Shown here: positions 1 through 14,984 of the stretch, piece after piece
Position numbering within the stretch: position 1 is the first letter of the stretch
How the letters are laid out: each line of letters starts with the position of its first letter
NCBI RefSeq assembly: GCF_031143425.1
Contig: NC_090440.1
Coordinates: forward strand, 335,733,844-335,797,843
Length of the DNA stretch: 64,000 nt
Direction of reading: 5' to 3'
DNA from: Pleurodeles waltl
Lineage: Eukaryota; Chordata; Amphibia; Caudata; Salamandridae
Translations under genes and position numbers: made by a program
The notes under the pieces: generated by a model
Databases searched by the model: none
Told to the model about the DNA's origin: nothing
The model's input: the letters and a program-made list of their open reading frames with translations, nothing else

Positions 1-198
1 ACGCCCCAAAACACAACGTGGACACATCCCATTTTTTTAAAGAAAACAGAGCTGTTTTTTGCAAAGTGCCTACCTGTAGATTTTGGCCTCTCGCTCAGCC
101 GGCAACTAGGGAAACCTACCAAACCTGTACATTGCTGAAAACTAGAGACCTGGGGGAATCCAAGATGGGGTGACTTGTGGGGCTCTGGCCAGGTTCTG

Positions 199-2495
199 TT
201 ACCCAGAACCCTTTGCAAACCTCAAAATTTGGCTAAACAAACACATTTTCCTCACATTTCGGTGACAGTAAGTTCTGGAATCTGAGAGGAGCCACAAATT
301 TCCTTCCACCCAGTATTCCCACAAGTCTCCCGATAAAAATGATACCTCACTTGTGTGGGTAGGCCTAGCGGCCGCGACAGAAAATGCCCCAAAACGCAAC
401 GTAGACACATCCCATTTTTTTAAAGAAAACAGAGTTGTTTTTTGCAAAGTGCCTACCTGTAGATTTTGGCCTCTAGCTCAGCCGGCACCTAGGGAAACCT
501 ACCAAACCTGTGCATTTTTTAAAACTAGAGACCTAGGGGAATCCAAGATGGGGTGACTTGTGGGGCTCTGACCAGGTTCTGTTACCCAGAATCCTTTGCA
601 AACCTTAAATTTTGGCTAAATAAACGCATTATCCTCACATTTCGGGGACAGAAAGTTCTGGAATCTGAGAGGAGCCACAAATTTCCTACCACCGAGCGTT
701 CCCCCAAGTATCCCGATAAAAATGATACCTCACTTGTGTGGGTAGACCTAGCGCCCGCGACAGGAGACGCCCCAAAATGCAACGTGGACACATCCCATTT
801 TTTGAAAGAAAACAGAGCTGTTTTTTGCAAAGTGCCTACCTGTAGATTTTGGCCTCTAGTTCAGTCGGCACCTAGGGAAACCTACCAAACCTGTGCATTT
901 TTTAAAACTAGAGACCTAGGGGAATCCAAGTTGGGGTGACTTGTGGGGCTCTGACCAGGTTCTGTTACCCAGAATCCTTTGCAAACCTCAAAATATGGCT
1001 AAAAAAACACATTTTCCTCACATTTCGGTGACAGAAAGTTCTGGAATCTGAGAGGAGACACAAATTTCCTTCCACCAGCGTTCCCCCAAGTCTCCCGATA
1101 AAAATGATACCTCACTTGTGTGGGTAGGCCTAGCGCCCGCGACAGGAAACGCCCCAAAACACAACGTGGACACATCCCATTTTTTTGAAGAAAACAGAGC
1201 TGTTTTTTGCAAAGTGCCTACCTGTAGATTTTGGCCTCTCGCTCAGCCGGCACCTAGGGAAACCTACCAAACCTGTACATTGCTGAAAACTAGAGACCTA
1301 GGGGAATCCAAGATGGGGTGACTTGTGGGGCTCTGACCAGGTTCTGTTACCCAGAACCCTTTGCAAACCTCAAAATTTGGCTAAACAAACAAATTTTCCT
1401 CACATTTCGGTGACAGAAAGTTCTGGAATCTGAGAGGAGCCACAAATTTCCTTCCACCCAGTATTCCCCCAAGTCTCCCGATAAAAATGATACCTCACTT
1501 GTGTGGGTAGGCCTAGCGGCCGCGACAGGAAATGCCCCAAAACGCAACGTAGACACATCCCATTTTTTGAAAGAAAACAGAGTTGTTTTTTGCAAAGTGC
1601 CTACCTGTAGATTTTGGCCTCTAGCTCAGCCGGCACCTAGGGAAACCTACCAAACCTGTGCATTTTTTAAAACTAGAGACCTAGGGGAATCCAAGATGGG
1701 GTGACTTGTGGGGCTCTGACCAGGTTCTGTTACCCAGAATCCTTTGCAAACCTTAAATTTTGGCTAAAAAAACGCATTATCCTCACATTTCGGTGACAGA
1801 AAGTTCTGGAATCTGAGAGGAGCCACAAATTTCCTTCCACCGAGCGTTCCCCCAAGTCTCCCGATAAAAATGATACCTCACTTGTGTGGGTAGACCTAGC
1901 GCCCGCGACAGGAGATGCCCCAAAACGCAACGTGGACACATCCCATTTTTTGAAAGAAAACAGAGCTGTTTTTTGCAAAGTGCCTACCTGTAGATTTTGG
2001 CCTCTAGTTCAGCCGGCACCTAGGGAAACCTACCAAACCTGTGCATTTTTTAAAACTAGAGACCTAGGGGAATCCAAGATGGGGTGACTTTTGGGGCTCT
2101 GACCAGGTTCTGTTACCCAGAATCCTTTGCAAACCTCAAAATATGGCTAAAAAAACACATTTTCTTCACATTTCGGTGACAGAAAGTTCTGGAATCTGAG
2201 AGGAGACACACATTTCCTTCCACCCAGCGTTCTCCCAAGTCTCCCGATAAAAATGATACCTCACTTGTGTGGGTAGGCCTAGCGCCCGCGACAGGAAACG
2301 CCCCAAAACACAACGTGGACACATCCCATTTTTTTAAAGAAAACAGAGCTGTTTTTTGCAAAGTGCCTACCTGTAGATTTTGGCCTCTCGCTCAGCCGGC
2401 ACCTAGGGAAACCTACCAAACCTGTACATTGCTGAAAACTAGAGACCTAGGGGAATCCAAGATGGGGTGAGTTGTGGGGCTCTGACCAGGTTCTG
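199..2495. repeat. Satellite HOR: 3-mer a-f-g, two copies (1148 bp period)
   Basis: Monomers starting at 199, 582 and 965 recur as the same subfamily series at 1347, 1730 and 2113, giving a 1148-bp period. The a-type units carry a GCGGCCGC box, the f-type units have AACCTTAAATTTTGG, and the g-type units have GAGACACA plus ACATTGCTGAAAAC. It is a short local higher-order repeat made of subfamilies that also occur in the longer HORs further right. Confidence 0.8.
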
Positions 2496-5400
2496 TTACC
2501 CAGAATCCTTTGCAAATCCTCAAAATATGGCTAAAAAAACACATTTTCCTCACATTTCGGTGACAGAAAGTTCTGGAATCTGAGAGGAGCCACAAATTTC
2601 CTTCCACCCAGCATTCCCCCAAGTCTCCCGATAAAAATGATACCTCACTTGTGTGGGTAGTCCTAGCGCCCGCGACAGGAAATGTCCAAAAACACAAAGT
2701 GGGCACATCCCATTTTTTCACAGAAAACAGAGCTGTTTTTTGCAAAGTGCCTACCTGTAGATTTTGGCCTCTAGCTCAGCCGGCACCTAGGGAAACCTAC
2801 CAAACCTGTGCATTTTTGAAAACGAGAGACCCAGGGGAATCCAAGATGGGGTGACTTGTGGGGCTCTGACCAGGTTCTGTTACCCAGAATCCTTTGCAAA
2901 CCTCAAAATTTGGCTAAAAAAACATATTTTCCTCACATTTCGGTGACAAAAAGTTCTGGAATCTGAGAGGAGCCACAATATTCCGTCCACCCAGCGTTCC
3001 CCCAAGTCTCCCGATAAAAATGGTACCTCACTAGTGTGGGTAGGCCTAGCGCCCGTGACAGAATATGCCCCAAAACACAACGTAGACACATCACAGAAAA
3101 CAGAGCTGTTTTTTGCAAAGTGCCTACCTGTAGATTTTGGCCTCTAGCTCAGCCGGCACCTAGGGAAACCTACCAAACCTGTGCATTTTTGAAAACTAGA
3201 GACCTAGGGGAATCCAAGATGGGGTGACTTGTGGGGCTCTGACCAGGTTCTGTTACCCAGAATCCTTTGCAAACCTCAAAATTTGGCTAAAAAAACATAT
3301 TTTCCTCACATTTCGGTGACAGAAAGTTCTGGAATCTGAGAGGAGCCACAATATTCCTTCCACCCAGCGTTCCCCCAAGTCTCCCGATAAAAATGGTACC
3401 TCACTAGTGTGGGTAAGCCTAGCGCCCGCGACAGGATATGCCCCAAAACACAACGTGGACACATCACAGAAAACAGAGCTGTTTTTTGCAAAGTGCCTAC
3501 CTGTAGATTTTGGCCTCTAGTTCAGCCGGCACCTAGGGAAACCTACCAAACCTGTGCATTTTTTAAAACTAGAGACCTAGGGGAATCCAAGATGGGGTGA
3601 CTTGTGGGGCTCTGACCAGGTTCTGTTACCCAGAATCCTTTAAAAACCTCAAAATTTGGCTAAAAAAACACATTTTCCTCACATTTCGGTGACAGAAAGT
3701 TCTGGAATCTGAGAGGAGCCACAAATTTCCTTCCTCCCAGCGTTCCCCCAAGTCTCCCGATTAAAATGATACCTCACTTGTGTGGGTAGGCCTAGCACCC
3801 GTGACAGGAAACGCCCCAAAACACAACGTGGAAACATCCAATTTTTTTAAAGAAAACAGAGCTGTTTTTTGCAAAGTGCCTACCTGTAGATTTTGGCCTC
3901 TAGCTTAGCCGGCACCCAGGGAAACCTACCAAACCTGTGCATTTTTTAAAACTAGAGACCTACGGGAATCCTAGATGGTGTGACTTGTGGGGATCTGACC
4001 AGGTTCTGTCACCCAGAATCCTTTGCAAACCTCAAAATTTGGCTAAAAAAACACATTTTTCTCACATTTCGGTGACTGAAAGTTCTGGAATCTGAGAGGA
4101 GCCACAAATTTCCTTCCACCCAGCATTCCCCCAAGTCTCACGATAAAAATGATACCTCACTTGTGTTCGTAGTCCTAGCGCCCGCGACAGGAAATGTCCC
4201 AAAACACAAAGTGGGCACATCCCATTTTTTGACAGAAAACAGAGCTGTTTTTTGCAAAGTGCCTACCTGTAGATTTTGACCTCTAGCTCAGCCGGTACCC
4301 AGGGAAACCTACCAAACCTGTGCATTTTTGAAAACGAGAGACCCAGGGGAATCCAAGATGGGGTGACTTGTGGGGCTCTGACCAGGTTCTGTTACCCAGA
4401 ATCCTTTGCAAACCTCAAAATTTGGCTAAAAAAGCATATTTTCCTCACATTTCGGTGACAGAAAGTTCTGGAATCTGAGAGAAGCCACAATATTCCGTCC
4501 ACCCAGTGTTCCCCCAAGTCTCCCGATAAAAATGGTACCTCACTAGTGTGGGTAGGCCTAGCGCCCGTGACAGAATATGCCCCAAAACACAACGTAGACA
4601 CATCACAGAAAACAGAGCTGTTTTTTGCAAAGTGCCTACCTGTAGATTTTGGCCTCTAGCTCAGCCGGCACCTAGGGAAACCTACCAAACCTGTGCATTT
4701 TTTAAAACTAGAGACCTAGGGGAATCCAAGATGGGGTGACTTGTGGGGCTCTGACCAGGTTCTGTTACCCAGAATCCTTTGCAAACCTCAAAATTTGGCT
4801 AAAAAAACATATTTTTCTCACATTTCGGTGACAGAAAGTTCTGGAATCTGAGAGGAGCCACAATATTCCTTCCACCCAGCGTTCCCCCAAGTCTCCCGAT
4901 AAAAATGGTACCTCACTAGTGTGGGTAGGCCTAGCGCCCGCGACAGAATATGCCCCAAAACACAACGTGGACACATCACAGAAAACAGAGCTGTTTTTTG
5001 CAAGGTGCCTACCTGTAGATTTTGGCCTCTAGTTCAGCCGGCACCTAGGGAAACCTACCAAACCTGTGCATTTTTTAAAACTAGAGACCTAGGGGAATCC
5101 AAGATGGGGTGACTTGTGGGGCTCTGACCAGGTTCTGTTACCCAGAATCCTTTGCAAACCTCAAAATTTGGCTAAAAAAACACATTTTCCTCACATTTCG
5201 GTGACAGAAAGTTCTGGAATCGGAGAGGAGCCACAAATTTCCTTCCACCCAGCGTTCCCCCAAGTCTCCCGATAAAAATTATACCTCACTTGTGCGGGTA
5301 GGCCTAGCACCCGTGACAGGAAACGCCCCAAAACACAACGTGGAAACATCCCATTTTTTGAAAGAAAACAGAGCTGTTTTTTGCAAAGTGCCTACCTGTA

Positions 5401-8400
5401 GATTTTGGCCTCTAGCTCAGCCGGCACCTAGGGAAACTTACCAAACCTGTGCATTTTTGAAAATTAGAGACCTAGGGGAATCCAAGATGGGGTGACTTGT
5501 GGGGCTCTGACCAGGTTCTGTTACCCAGAATCCTTTGCAAACCTCAAAATTTGGCTAAAAAAACATATTTTCCTCACATTTCGGTGACAGAAAGTTCTGG
5601 AATCTGAGAGGAGCCACAATATTCCTCCCACCCAGCGTTCCCCCAAGTCTCCCGATAAAAATGGTACCTCACTAGTGTGGGTAGGCCTAGCGCCCGAGAC
5701 AGAATATGCCCCAAAACACAACGTGGACACATCACAGAAAACAGAGCTGTTTTTTGCAAAGTGCCTACCTGTAGATTTTGGCCTCTAGTTCAGCCGGCAC
5801 CTAGGGAAACCTACCAAACCTGTGCATTTTTGAAAACTAGAGACCTAGGGGAATCCAAGATGGGGTGACTTGTGGGGCTCTGACCAGGTTCTGTTACCCA
5901 GAATCCTTTGCAAACCTCAAAATTTGGCTAAAAAAACACATTTTCCTCACATTTCGGTGACAGAAAGTTCTGGAATCTGAGAGGAGCCACAAATTTCCTT
6001 CCACCCAGCGTTCCCCCAAGTCTCCCGATAAAAATGATACCTCACTTGTGTGGGTAGGCCTAGCGGCCGCGACAGGAAATACCCCAAAACGCAACGTGGA
6101 CACATCCCATTTTTTTAAAGAAAACAGAGCTGTTTTTTGCAAAGTGACTACCTGCAGATTTTGGCCTCTAGCTCAGCCGGCACCTAGGGAAACCTACCAA
6201 ACCTGTGCATTTTTGAAAACTAGAGACCTAGGGGAATCCAAGATGGGGATACTTGTGGGGCTCTGACGAGGTTCTGTTACCCAGAATCCTTTGGAAACCT
6301 CAAAATTTGGCTAAAAAAACATATTTTCCTCACATTTCGGTGACAGAAAGTTCTGGAATCTGAGAGGAGCCATAATATTCCATCCACCCAGCGTTCCCCC
6401 AAGTCTCCCGATAAAAATGGTACCTCACTAGTGTGGGTAGGCCTAGCGCCCGTGACAGAATATGCTCCAAAACACAACGTGGACACATCACAGAAAACAG
6501 AGCTGTTTTTTGCAAAGTGCCTACCTGTAGATTTTGGCCTCTAGCTCAGCCGGCACCTAGGGAAACTTACCAAACCTGTGCATTTTTCAAAACTAGAGAC
6601 CTAGGGGAATCCAAGATGGGGTGACTTGTGGGGCTCTGACCAGGTTCTGTTACCCAGAATCCTTTGCAAACCTCAAAATTTGGCTAAAAAAACATATTTT
6701 CCTCACATTTCGGTGACAGAAAGTTCTGGAATCTGAGAGGAGCCACAATATTCCTTCCACCCAGCGTTCCCCCAAGTCTCCCGATAAAAATGGTACCTCA
6801 CTAGTGTGGGTAGGCCTAGCGCCCGAGACAGAATATGCCCCAAAACACAACGTGGACACATCACAGAAAACAGAGCTGTTTTTTGCAAAGTGCCTACCTG
6901 TAGATTTTTGCCTCTAGTTCAGCTGGCACCTAGGGAAACCTACCAAACCTGTGCATTTTTTAAAACTAGAGACCTAGGGCAATCCAAGATGGGGTGACTT
7001 GTGGGGCTCTGACCAGGTTCTGTTACCCAGAATCCTTTGCAAACCTCAAAATTTGGCTAAAAAAACACATGTTCCTCACATTTCTGTGGCAGAAAGTTCT
7101 GGAATCTGAGAGGAGCCACAAATTTCCTTCCACCCAGCGTTCCCCCAAGTCTCCCGATAAAAATGGTACCTCACTAGTGTGGGTAGGCCTAGCGCCCGAG
7201 ACAGAATATGCCCCAAATCACAACGTGGACACATCACAGAAAACAGAGCTGTTTTTTGCAAAGTGCTTACCTGTAGATTTTGGGATCTAGTTCAGCCGGC
7301 ACCTAGGGAAACCTACCAAACCTGTGCATTTTTGAAAACTAGAGACCTAGGGGAATCCAGGATGGGGTGACTTGTGGGGCTCTGACCAGATTCTGTTACC
7401 CAGAATCCTTTGCAAACCTCAAAATGTGGCTAAAAAAACACATTTTCCTCACATTTCGGTGACAGAAAGTTCTGGAATCTGAGAGGAGCCACAAATTTCC
7501 TTCCACCCAGCATTCCCCCAAGTCTCCCGATAAAAATGATACCTCACTTGTGTGGGTAGTCCTAGCGCCCGCGACAGGAAATGTCCCAAAACACAAAGTG
7601 GGCACATCCCATTTTTTCACAGAAAACAGAGCTGTTTTTTGCAAAGTGCCTACCTGTAGATTTTGGCCTCTAGCTCAGCCGGCACCTAGGGAAACCTACC
7701 AAACCTGTGCATTTTTGAAAACGAGAGACCCAGGGGAATCCAAGATGGGGTGACTTGTGGGGCTCTGACCAGGTTCTGTTACCCAGAATCCTTTGCAAAC
7801 CTCAAAATTTGGCTAAAAAAACATATTTTCCTCACATTTCGGTGACAAAAAGTTCTGGAATCTGAGAGGAGCCACAATATTCCGTCCACCCAGTGTTCCC
7901 CCAAGTCTCCCGATAAAAATGGTACCTCACTAGTGTGGGTAGGCCTAGCGCCCGTGACAGAATATGCCCCAAAACACAGCGTGGACACATCACAGAAAAC
8001 AGAGCTGTTTTTTGCAAAGTGCCTACCTGTAGATTTTGGCCTCTAGTTCAGCCGGCACCTAGGGAAACCTACCAAACCTGTGCATTTTTTAAAACTAGAG
8101 ACCTAGGGGAATCCAAGATGGGGAGACTTGTGGGGCTCTGACCAGGTTCTGTTACCCAGAATCCTTTGCAAACCTCAAAATTTGGCTAAAAAAACATATT
8201 TTCCTCACATTTCGGAGACAGAAAGTTCTGGAATCTGAGAGGAGCCACAATATTACTTCCACCCAGCGTTCCCCCAAGTCTCCCGATAAAAATGGTACCT
8301 CACTAGTGTGGGTAGGCCTAGCGCCCGAGACAGAATATGCCCCAAATCACAACGTGGACACATCACAGAAAACAGAGCTGTTTTTTGCAAAGTGCCTACC

Positions 8401-10781
8401 TGTAGATTTTGGCCTCTAGTTCAGCCGGCACCTAGGGAAACCTACCAAACCTGTGCATTTTTGAAAACTAGAGACCTAGGGGAATCCAGGATGGGGTGAC
8501 TTGTGGGGCTCTGACCAGGTTCTGTTACCCAGAATCCTTTGCAAACCTCAAAATGTGGCTAAAAAAACACATTTTCCTCACATTTCGGTGACAGAAAGTT
8601 CTGGAATCTGAGAGGAGCCACAAATTTCCTTCCACCCAGCGTTCCCCCAAGTCTCCCGATAAAAATGATACCTCACTTGTGTGGGTAGGCCTAGCGGCCG
8701 CGCCAGGGAATCTCCCAAAACGCAACGTGGACACATCCCATTTTTTTAAAGAAAACAGAGCTGTTTTTTGCAAAGTGACTACCTGCAGATTTTGGCCTCT
8801 AGCTCAGCCGGCACCAGGGAAACCTACCAAACCTGTGCATTTTTGAAAACTAGAGACCTAGGGGAATCCAAGATGGGGAGACTTGTGGGGCTCTGACCAG
8901 GTTCTGTTACCCAGAATCCTTTGGAAACCTCAAAATTTGGCTAAAAAAGCATATTTTCCTCACATTTCGGTGACAGAAAGTTCTGGAATCTGAGAGGAGC
9001 CATAATATTTCGTCCACCCGGCGTTCCCCCAAGTCTCCCGATAAAAATGGTACCTCACTAGTGTGGGTAGGCCTAGCGCCCGTGACAGAATATGCCCCAA
9101 AACACAACGTGGACACATCACAGAAAACAGAGCTGTTTTTTGCAAAGTGCCTACCTGTAGATTTTGGCCTCTAGCTCAGCCGGCACCTAGGGAAACTTAC
9201 CAAACCTGTGCATTTTTGAAAACTAGAGACCTAGGGGAATCCAAGATGGGGTGACTTGTGGGGCTCTGACCAGGTTCTGTTACCCAGAATCCTTTACAAA
9301 CCTCAAAATTTGGCTAAAAAAACACATTTTCCTCACATTTCGGTGACAGAAAGTTCTGGAATCTGAGAGGAGCCACAATATTCCTTCCACCCAGCGTTCC
9401 CCCAAGTCTCCCGATAAAAATGGTACCTCACTAGTGTGGGTAGGCCTAGCGCCCGAGACAGAATATGCCCCAAAACACAACGTGGACACATCACAGAAAA
9501 CAGAGCTGTTTTTTGCAAAGTGCCTACCTGTAGATTTTGGCCTCTAGTTCAGCTGGCACCTAGGGAAACCTACCAAACCTGTGCATTTTTTAAAACTAGA
9601 GACCTAGGGGAATCCAGGATGGGGTGACTTGTGGGGCTCTGACCAGGTTCTGTTACCCAGAATCCTTTGCAAACCTCAAAATTTGGCTAAAAAAACACAT
9701 TTTCCTCACATTTCGGTGACAGAAAGTTCTGGAATCTGAGAGGAGCCACAAATTTCCTTCCACCCAGTGTTCCCCCAAGTCTCCCGATAAAAATGATACC
9801 TCACTTGTGTGGGTAGGCCTAGCGGCCGCGACAGGGAATGCCCCAAAACGCAACGTGGACACATCCCATTTTTTTAAAGAAAACAGAGCTGTTTTTTGCA
9901 AAGTGACTACCTGTAGATTTTGGCCTCTAGCTCAGCCGGCACCTAGGGAAACGTACCTAACCTGTGCATTTTTGAAAACTAGAGACCTAGGGGAATCCAA
10001 GATGGGGTGACTTGTGGGGCTCTGACCAGGTTCTGTTACCCAGAATCCTTTGCAAACCTCAAAATTTGGCTAAAAAAACATATTTTCCTCACATTTCGGT
10101 GACAGAAAGTTCTGGAATCTGAGAGGAGCCACAATATTCCTTCCACCCAGCGTTCCCCCAAGTCTCCCGATAAAAATGGTACCTCACTAGTGTGGGTAGG
10201 CCTAGCGCCCGAGACAGAATATGCCCCAAAACACAACGTGGACACATCACAGAAAACAGAGCTGTTTTTTGCAAAGTGCCTACCTGTAGATTTTGGCCTC
10301 TAGTTCAGCCGGCACCTAGGGAAACCTACCAAACCTGTGCATTTTTTAAAACTAGAGACCTAGGGGAATCCAAGATGGGGTGACTTGTGGGGCTCTGACC
10401 AGGTTCTGTTACCCAGAATCCTTTGCAAACCTCAAAATTTGGCTAAAAAAACATATTTTCCTCACATTTCGGTGACAGAAAGTTCTGGAATCTGAGAGGA
10501 GCCACAATATTCCTTCCACCCTGCGTTCCCCCAAGTTTCCCCATAAAAATGGTACCTTACTAGTGTCGGTAGGCCTAGCGCCCGCGACAGAATATGCCCC
10601 AAAACACAACGTGGACACATCACAGAAAACAGAGCTGTTTTTTGCAAAGTGCCTACCTGTAGATTTTGGCCTCTAGTTCAGCCGGCACCTAGGGAAACCT
10701 ACCAAACCTGTGCATTTTTTAAAACTAGAGACCTAGGGGAATCCAAGATGGGGTGACTTGTGGGGCTCTGACCAGGTTCTG
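2496..10781. repeat. Satellite, mixed A/B monomers without a stable HOR
   Basis: About 22 monomers follow one another with B class (373 bp) predominating and A units scattered among them. Examples of B are those starting at 2880, 3253, 4392, 4765, 5521, 6277, 6650, 7779, 8152, 8907 and 9280. The 7023 unit has an A-like first half and a B-like second half. Units at about 3626 and 5138 share the rarer bases GTGACAGGAAACG and GTGGAAACATCC, which return near 56500. From 8525 onward the series is homologous to 19571-22211. Confidence 0.85.
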
Positions 10782-13700
10782 TTACCCAGAATCCTTTGCA
10801 AACCTCAAAATTTGGCTAAAAAAACACATTTTCCTCACATTTCGGTGACAGAAAGGTCTGGAATCTGAGAGGAGCCACAAATTTCCTTCCACCCAGTATT
10901 CCCCCAAGTCTCCCGATAAAAATGATACCTCACTTGTGTGGGTAGTCCTAGCGCCCGCGACAGGAAATGTCCCAAAACACAAGGTGGGCACATCCCATTT
11001 TTTGACAGAAAACAGAGCTGTTTTTTGCAAAGTGCCTACCTGTAGATTTTGGCCTCTAGCTCAGCCGGCACCTAGGGAAACCTACCAAACCTGTGCATTT
11101 TTGAAAACTAGAGACCCAGGGGAATCCAAGATGGGGTGACTTGTGGGGCTCTGACCAGGTTCTGTTACCCAGAATCCTTTGCAAACCTTAAATTTTGGCA
11201 AAAAAAACGCATTGTCCTCACATTTCGGTGACAGAAAGTTCTGGAATCTGAGAGGAGCCACAAATTTCCTTCCACCGAGCGTTCCCCCAAGTCTCCCGAT
11301 AAAAATGATACCTCACTTGTGTGGGTAGACCTAGCGCCCGCGACAGGAGACGCCCCAAAACGCAACGTGGACACATCCCATTTTTTTAAAGAAAACAGAG
11401 CTGTTTTTTGCAAAGTGCCTACCTGTAGATTTTGGCCTCTAGTTCAGCCGGCACCTAGGGAAACCTACCAAACCTGTGCATTTTTTAAAACTAGAGACCT
11501 AGGGGAATCCAAGATGGGGTGACTTGTGGGGCTCTGACCAGGTTCTGTTACCCAGAATCCTTTGCAAACCTCAAAATATGGCTAAAAAAACACATTTTCC
11601 TCACATTTCGGTGACAAAAAGTTCTGGAATCTGAGAGGAGACACAAATTTCCTTCCACCCAGCGTTTCCCCATGTCTCCCGATAAAAATGATACCTCACT
11701 TGTGTGGGTAGGCCTAGCGCCCGCAACAGGAAACGCCCCAAAACACAACGTGGACACATCCCATTTTTTTAAAGAAAACAGAGCTGTTTTTTGCAAAGTG
11801 CCTACCTGTAGATTTTGGCCTCTAGCTCAGCCGGCACCTAGGGAAACCTACCAAACCTGTACATTGCTGAAAACTAGAGACCTAGGGGAATCCAAGATGG
11901 GGTGACTTGTGGGGCTCTGACCAGGTTCTGTTACCCAGAACCCTTTGCAAACCTCAAAATTTGGCTAAACAAACACATTTTCCTCACATTTCGGTGACAG
12001 AAAGTTCTGGAATCTGAGAGGAGCCACAAATTTCCTTCCACCCAGCATTCCCCCAAGTCTCCCGATAAAAATGATACCTCACTTGTGTGGGTAGTCCTAG
12101 TGCCCGCGACAGGAAATGTCCCAAAACACAAAGTGGGCACATCCCATTTTTTGACAGAAAACAGAGCTGTTTTTTGCAAAGTGCCTACCTGTAGATTTTG
12201 GCCTCTAGCTCAGCCGGCACCTAGGGAAACCTACCAAACCTGTGCATTTTTGAAAACGAGAGACCCAGGGGAATCCAAGATGGGGTGACTTGTGGGGCTC
12301 TGACCAGGTTCTGTTACTCAGAATCCTTTGCAAACCTCAAAATTTGGCTAAAAAAACATATTTTCCTCACATTTCGGTGACAGAAAGTTCTGGAATCTGA
12401 GAGGAGCCACAATATTCCATCCACCCAGCGTTCCCCCAAGCCTCCCGATAAAAATGGTACCTCACTAGTGTGGGTAGGCCTAGCGCCCGTGACAGAATAT
12501 GCCCCAAAACACAACGTAGACACATCACAGAAAACAGAGCTGTTTTTTGCAAAGTGCCTACCTGTAGATTTTGGCCTCTAGTTCAGCCGGCACCTAGGGA
12601 AACCTACCAAACCTGTGCATTTTTTAAAACTAGAGACCTAGGGGAATCCAATATGGGGTGACTTGTGGGGCTCTGACCAGGTTCTGTTACCCAGAATCCT
12701 TTGCAAACCTCAAAATTTGACTAAAAAAACATATTTTCCTCACATTTCGGTGACAGAAAGTTCTGGAATCAGAGAGGAGCCACAAATTTCCTACCACTCA
12801 GTATTCCCCCAAGTCTCCCGATAAAAATGATACCTCACTTGTGTGGGTAGTCCTAGCGCCCGCGACAGGAAATGTCCCAAAACACAAGGTGGGCACATCC
12901 CATTTTTTGACAGAAAACAGAGCTGTTTTTTGCAAAGTGCCTACCTGTAGATTTTGGCCTCTAGCTCAGCCGGCACCTAGGGAAACCTACCAAACCTGTG
13001 CATTTTTGAAAACTAGAGACCCAGGGGAATCCAAGATGGGGTGACTTGTGGGGCTATGACCAGGTTCTGTTACCCAGAATCCTTTGCAAACCTCAAAATT
13101 TGGCTAAAAAAACATATTTTCCTCACATTTCGGTGACAGAAAGTTCTGGAATCTGAGAGGAGCCACAATATTCCTTCCACCCAGCGTTCCCCCAAGTCTT
13201 CCGATAAAAATGATACCTCACTTGTGTGGGTAAGCCTAGCGGCCGCGACAGGAAATGCCCCAAAATGCAACGTAGACACATCCCATTTTTTTAAAGAAAA
13301 CAGAGTTGTTTTTTGCAAAGTGCCTACCTGTGGATTTTGGCCTCTAGCTCAGCCGGCACCTAGGGAAACCTACCAAACCTGTGCATTTTTTAAAACTAGA
13401 GACCTAGGGGAATCCAAGATGGGGTGACTTGTGGGGCTCTGACCAGGTTCTGTTACCCAGAATCCTTTGCAAACCTCAAAATATGGCTAAAAAAACACAT
13501 TTTCCTCACATTTCGGTGACAGAAAGTTCTGGAATCTGAGAGGAGACACAAAGTTCCTTCCACCCAGCGTTCCCCCAAGTCTCCCGATAAAAATGATACC
13601 TCTCTTGTGTGGGTAGGCCTAGCGCCCGCGACAAGAAACGCCCCAAAACACAACGTGGACACATCCCATTTTTTTAAAGAAAACAGAGCTGTTTTTTGCA

Positions 13701-14984
13701 AAGTGCCTACCTGTAGATTTTGGCCTCTCGCTCAGCCGGCACCTAGGGAAACCTACCAAACCTGTACATTGCTGAAAACTAGAGACCTAGGGGAATCCAA
13801 GATGGGGTGACTTGTGGGGCTCTGACCAGGTTCTGTTACCCAGAACCCTTTGCAAACCTCAAAATTTGGCTAAACAAACACATTTTCCTCACATTTCGGT
13901 GACAGAAAGTTCTGGAATCTGAGAGGAGCCACAAATTTCCTTCCACCCAGCATTCCCCTAAGTCTCCCGATAAAAATGATACCTCACTTGTGTGGGTAGT
14001 CCTAGCGCCCGCGACAGGAAATGTCCCAAAACACAAAGTGGGCACATCCCATTTTTTGACAGAAAACAGAGCTGTTTTTTGCAAAGTGCCTACCTGTAGA
14101 TTTTGGCCTCTAGTTCAGCCGGCACCTAGGGAAACCTACCAAACCTGTGCATTTTTTAAAACTAGAGACCTAGGGGAATTCAAGATGGGGTGACTTGTGG
14201 GGCTCTGACCAGGTTCTGTTACCCAGAATCCTTTGCAAACCTCAAAATTTGGCTAAAAAAACATATTTTTCTCACATTTCGGTGACAGAAAGTTCTGGAA
14301 TCAGAGAGGAGCCACAAATTTCCTACCACCCAGTATTCCCCCAAGTTTCTCGATTAAAATGATACCTCACTTGTGTGGGTAGTCCTAGCGCACGCGAGAG
14401 GAAATGTCCCAAAACACAAAGTGGGCACATCCCATTTTTTGACAGAAAACAGAGCTGTTTTTTGCAAAGTGCCTACCTGTAGATTTTGGACTCTAGCTCA
14501 GCCGGCACCTAGGGAAACCTACCAAACCTGTGCATTTTTGAAAACTAGAGTCCCAGGGGAATCCAAGATGGGGTGACTTGTGGGGCTCTGACCAGGTTCT
14601 GTTACCCAGAATCCTTTGCAAACCTCAAAATTTGGCTAAAAAAACATATTTTCCTCACATTTCGGTGACAGAAAGTTCTGGAATCTGAGAGGAGCCACAA
14701 TATTCCTTCCACCCAGCATTCCCCCAAGTCTTCCGATAAAAATGATACCTCACTTGTGTGGGTAGGCCTAGCGGCCGCGACAGGAGATACCCCAAAACGC
14801 AACGTAGACACATCCCATTTTTTGAAAGAAAACATAGTTGTTTTTTGCAAAGTGCCTACCTGTAGATTTTGGCCTCTAGCTCAGCCGGCACCTAGGGAAA
14901 CCTACCAAACCTGTGCATTTTTTAAAACTAGAGACCTAGGGGAATCCAAGATGGGGTGACTTGTGGGGCTCTGACCAGGTTCTG
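10782..14984. repeat. Satellite HOR: 11-mer, copy 1 (4203 bp)
   Basis: Eleven monomers (ten of 383 bp and one B of 373 bp, total 4203 bp) start at 10782, 11165, 11548, 11931, 12314 (B), 12687, 13070, 13453, 13836, 14219 and 14602. By diagnostic bases the order is x (GAAAGGTCTGG), f (AACCTTAAATTTTGG), g (GAGACACA), c (CTAAACAAACAC), B, v (CTACCACTCAG), a (GTAAGCCTAGCGGCCGC), b (ACCTCTCTTGTG), c, d (TTTCTCGATTAAAATG), e (AAAACATAGTTG). The next 4203 bp repeat this order with very few substitutions. Confidence 0.93.
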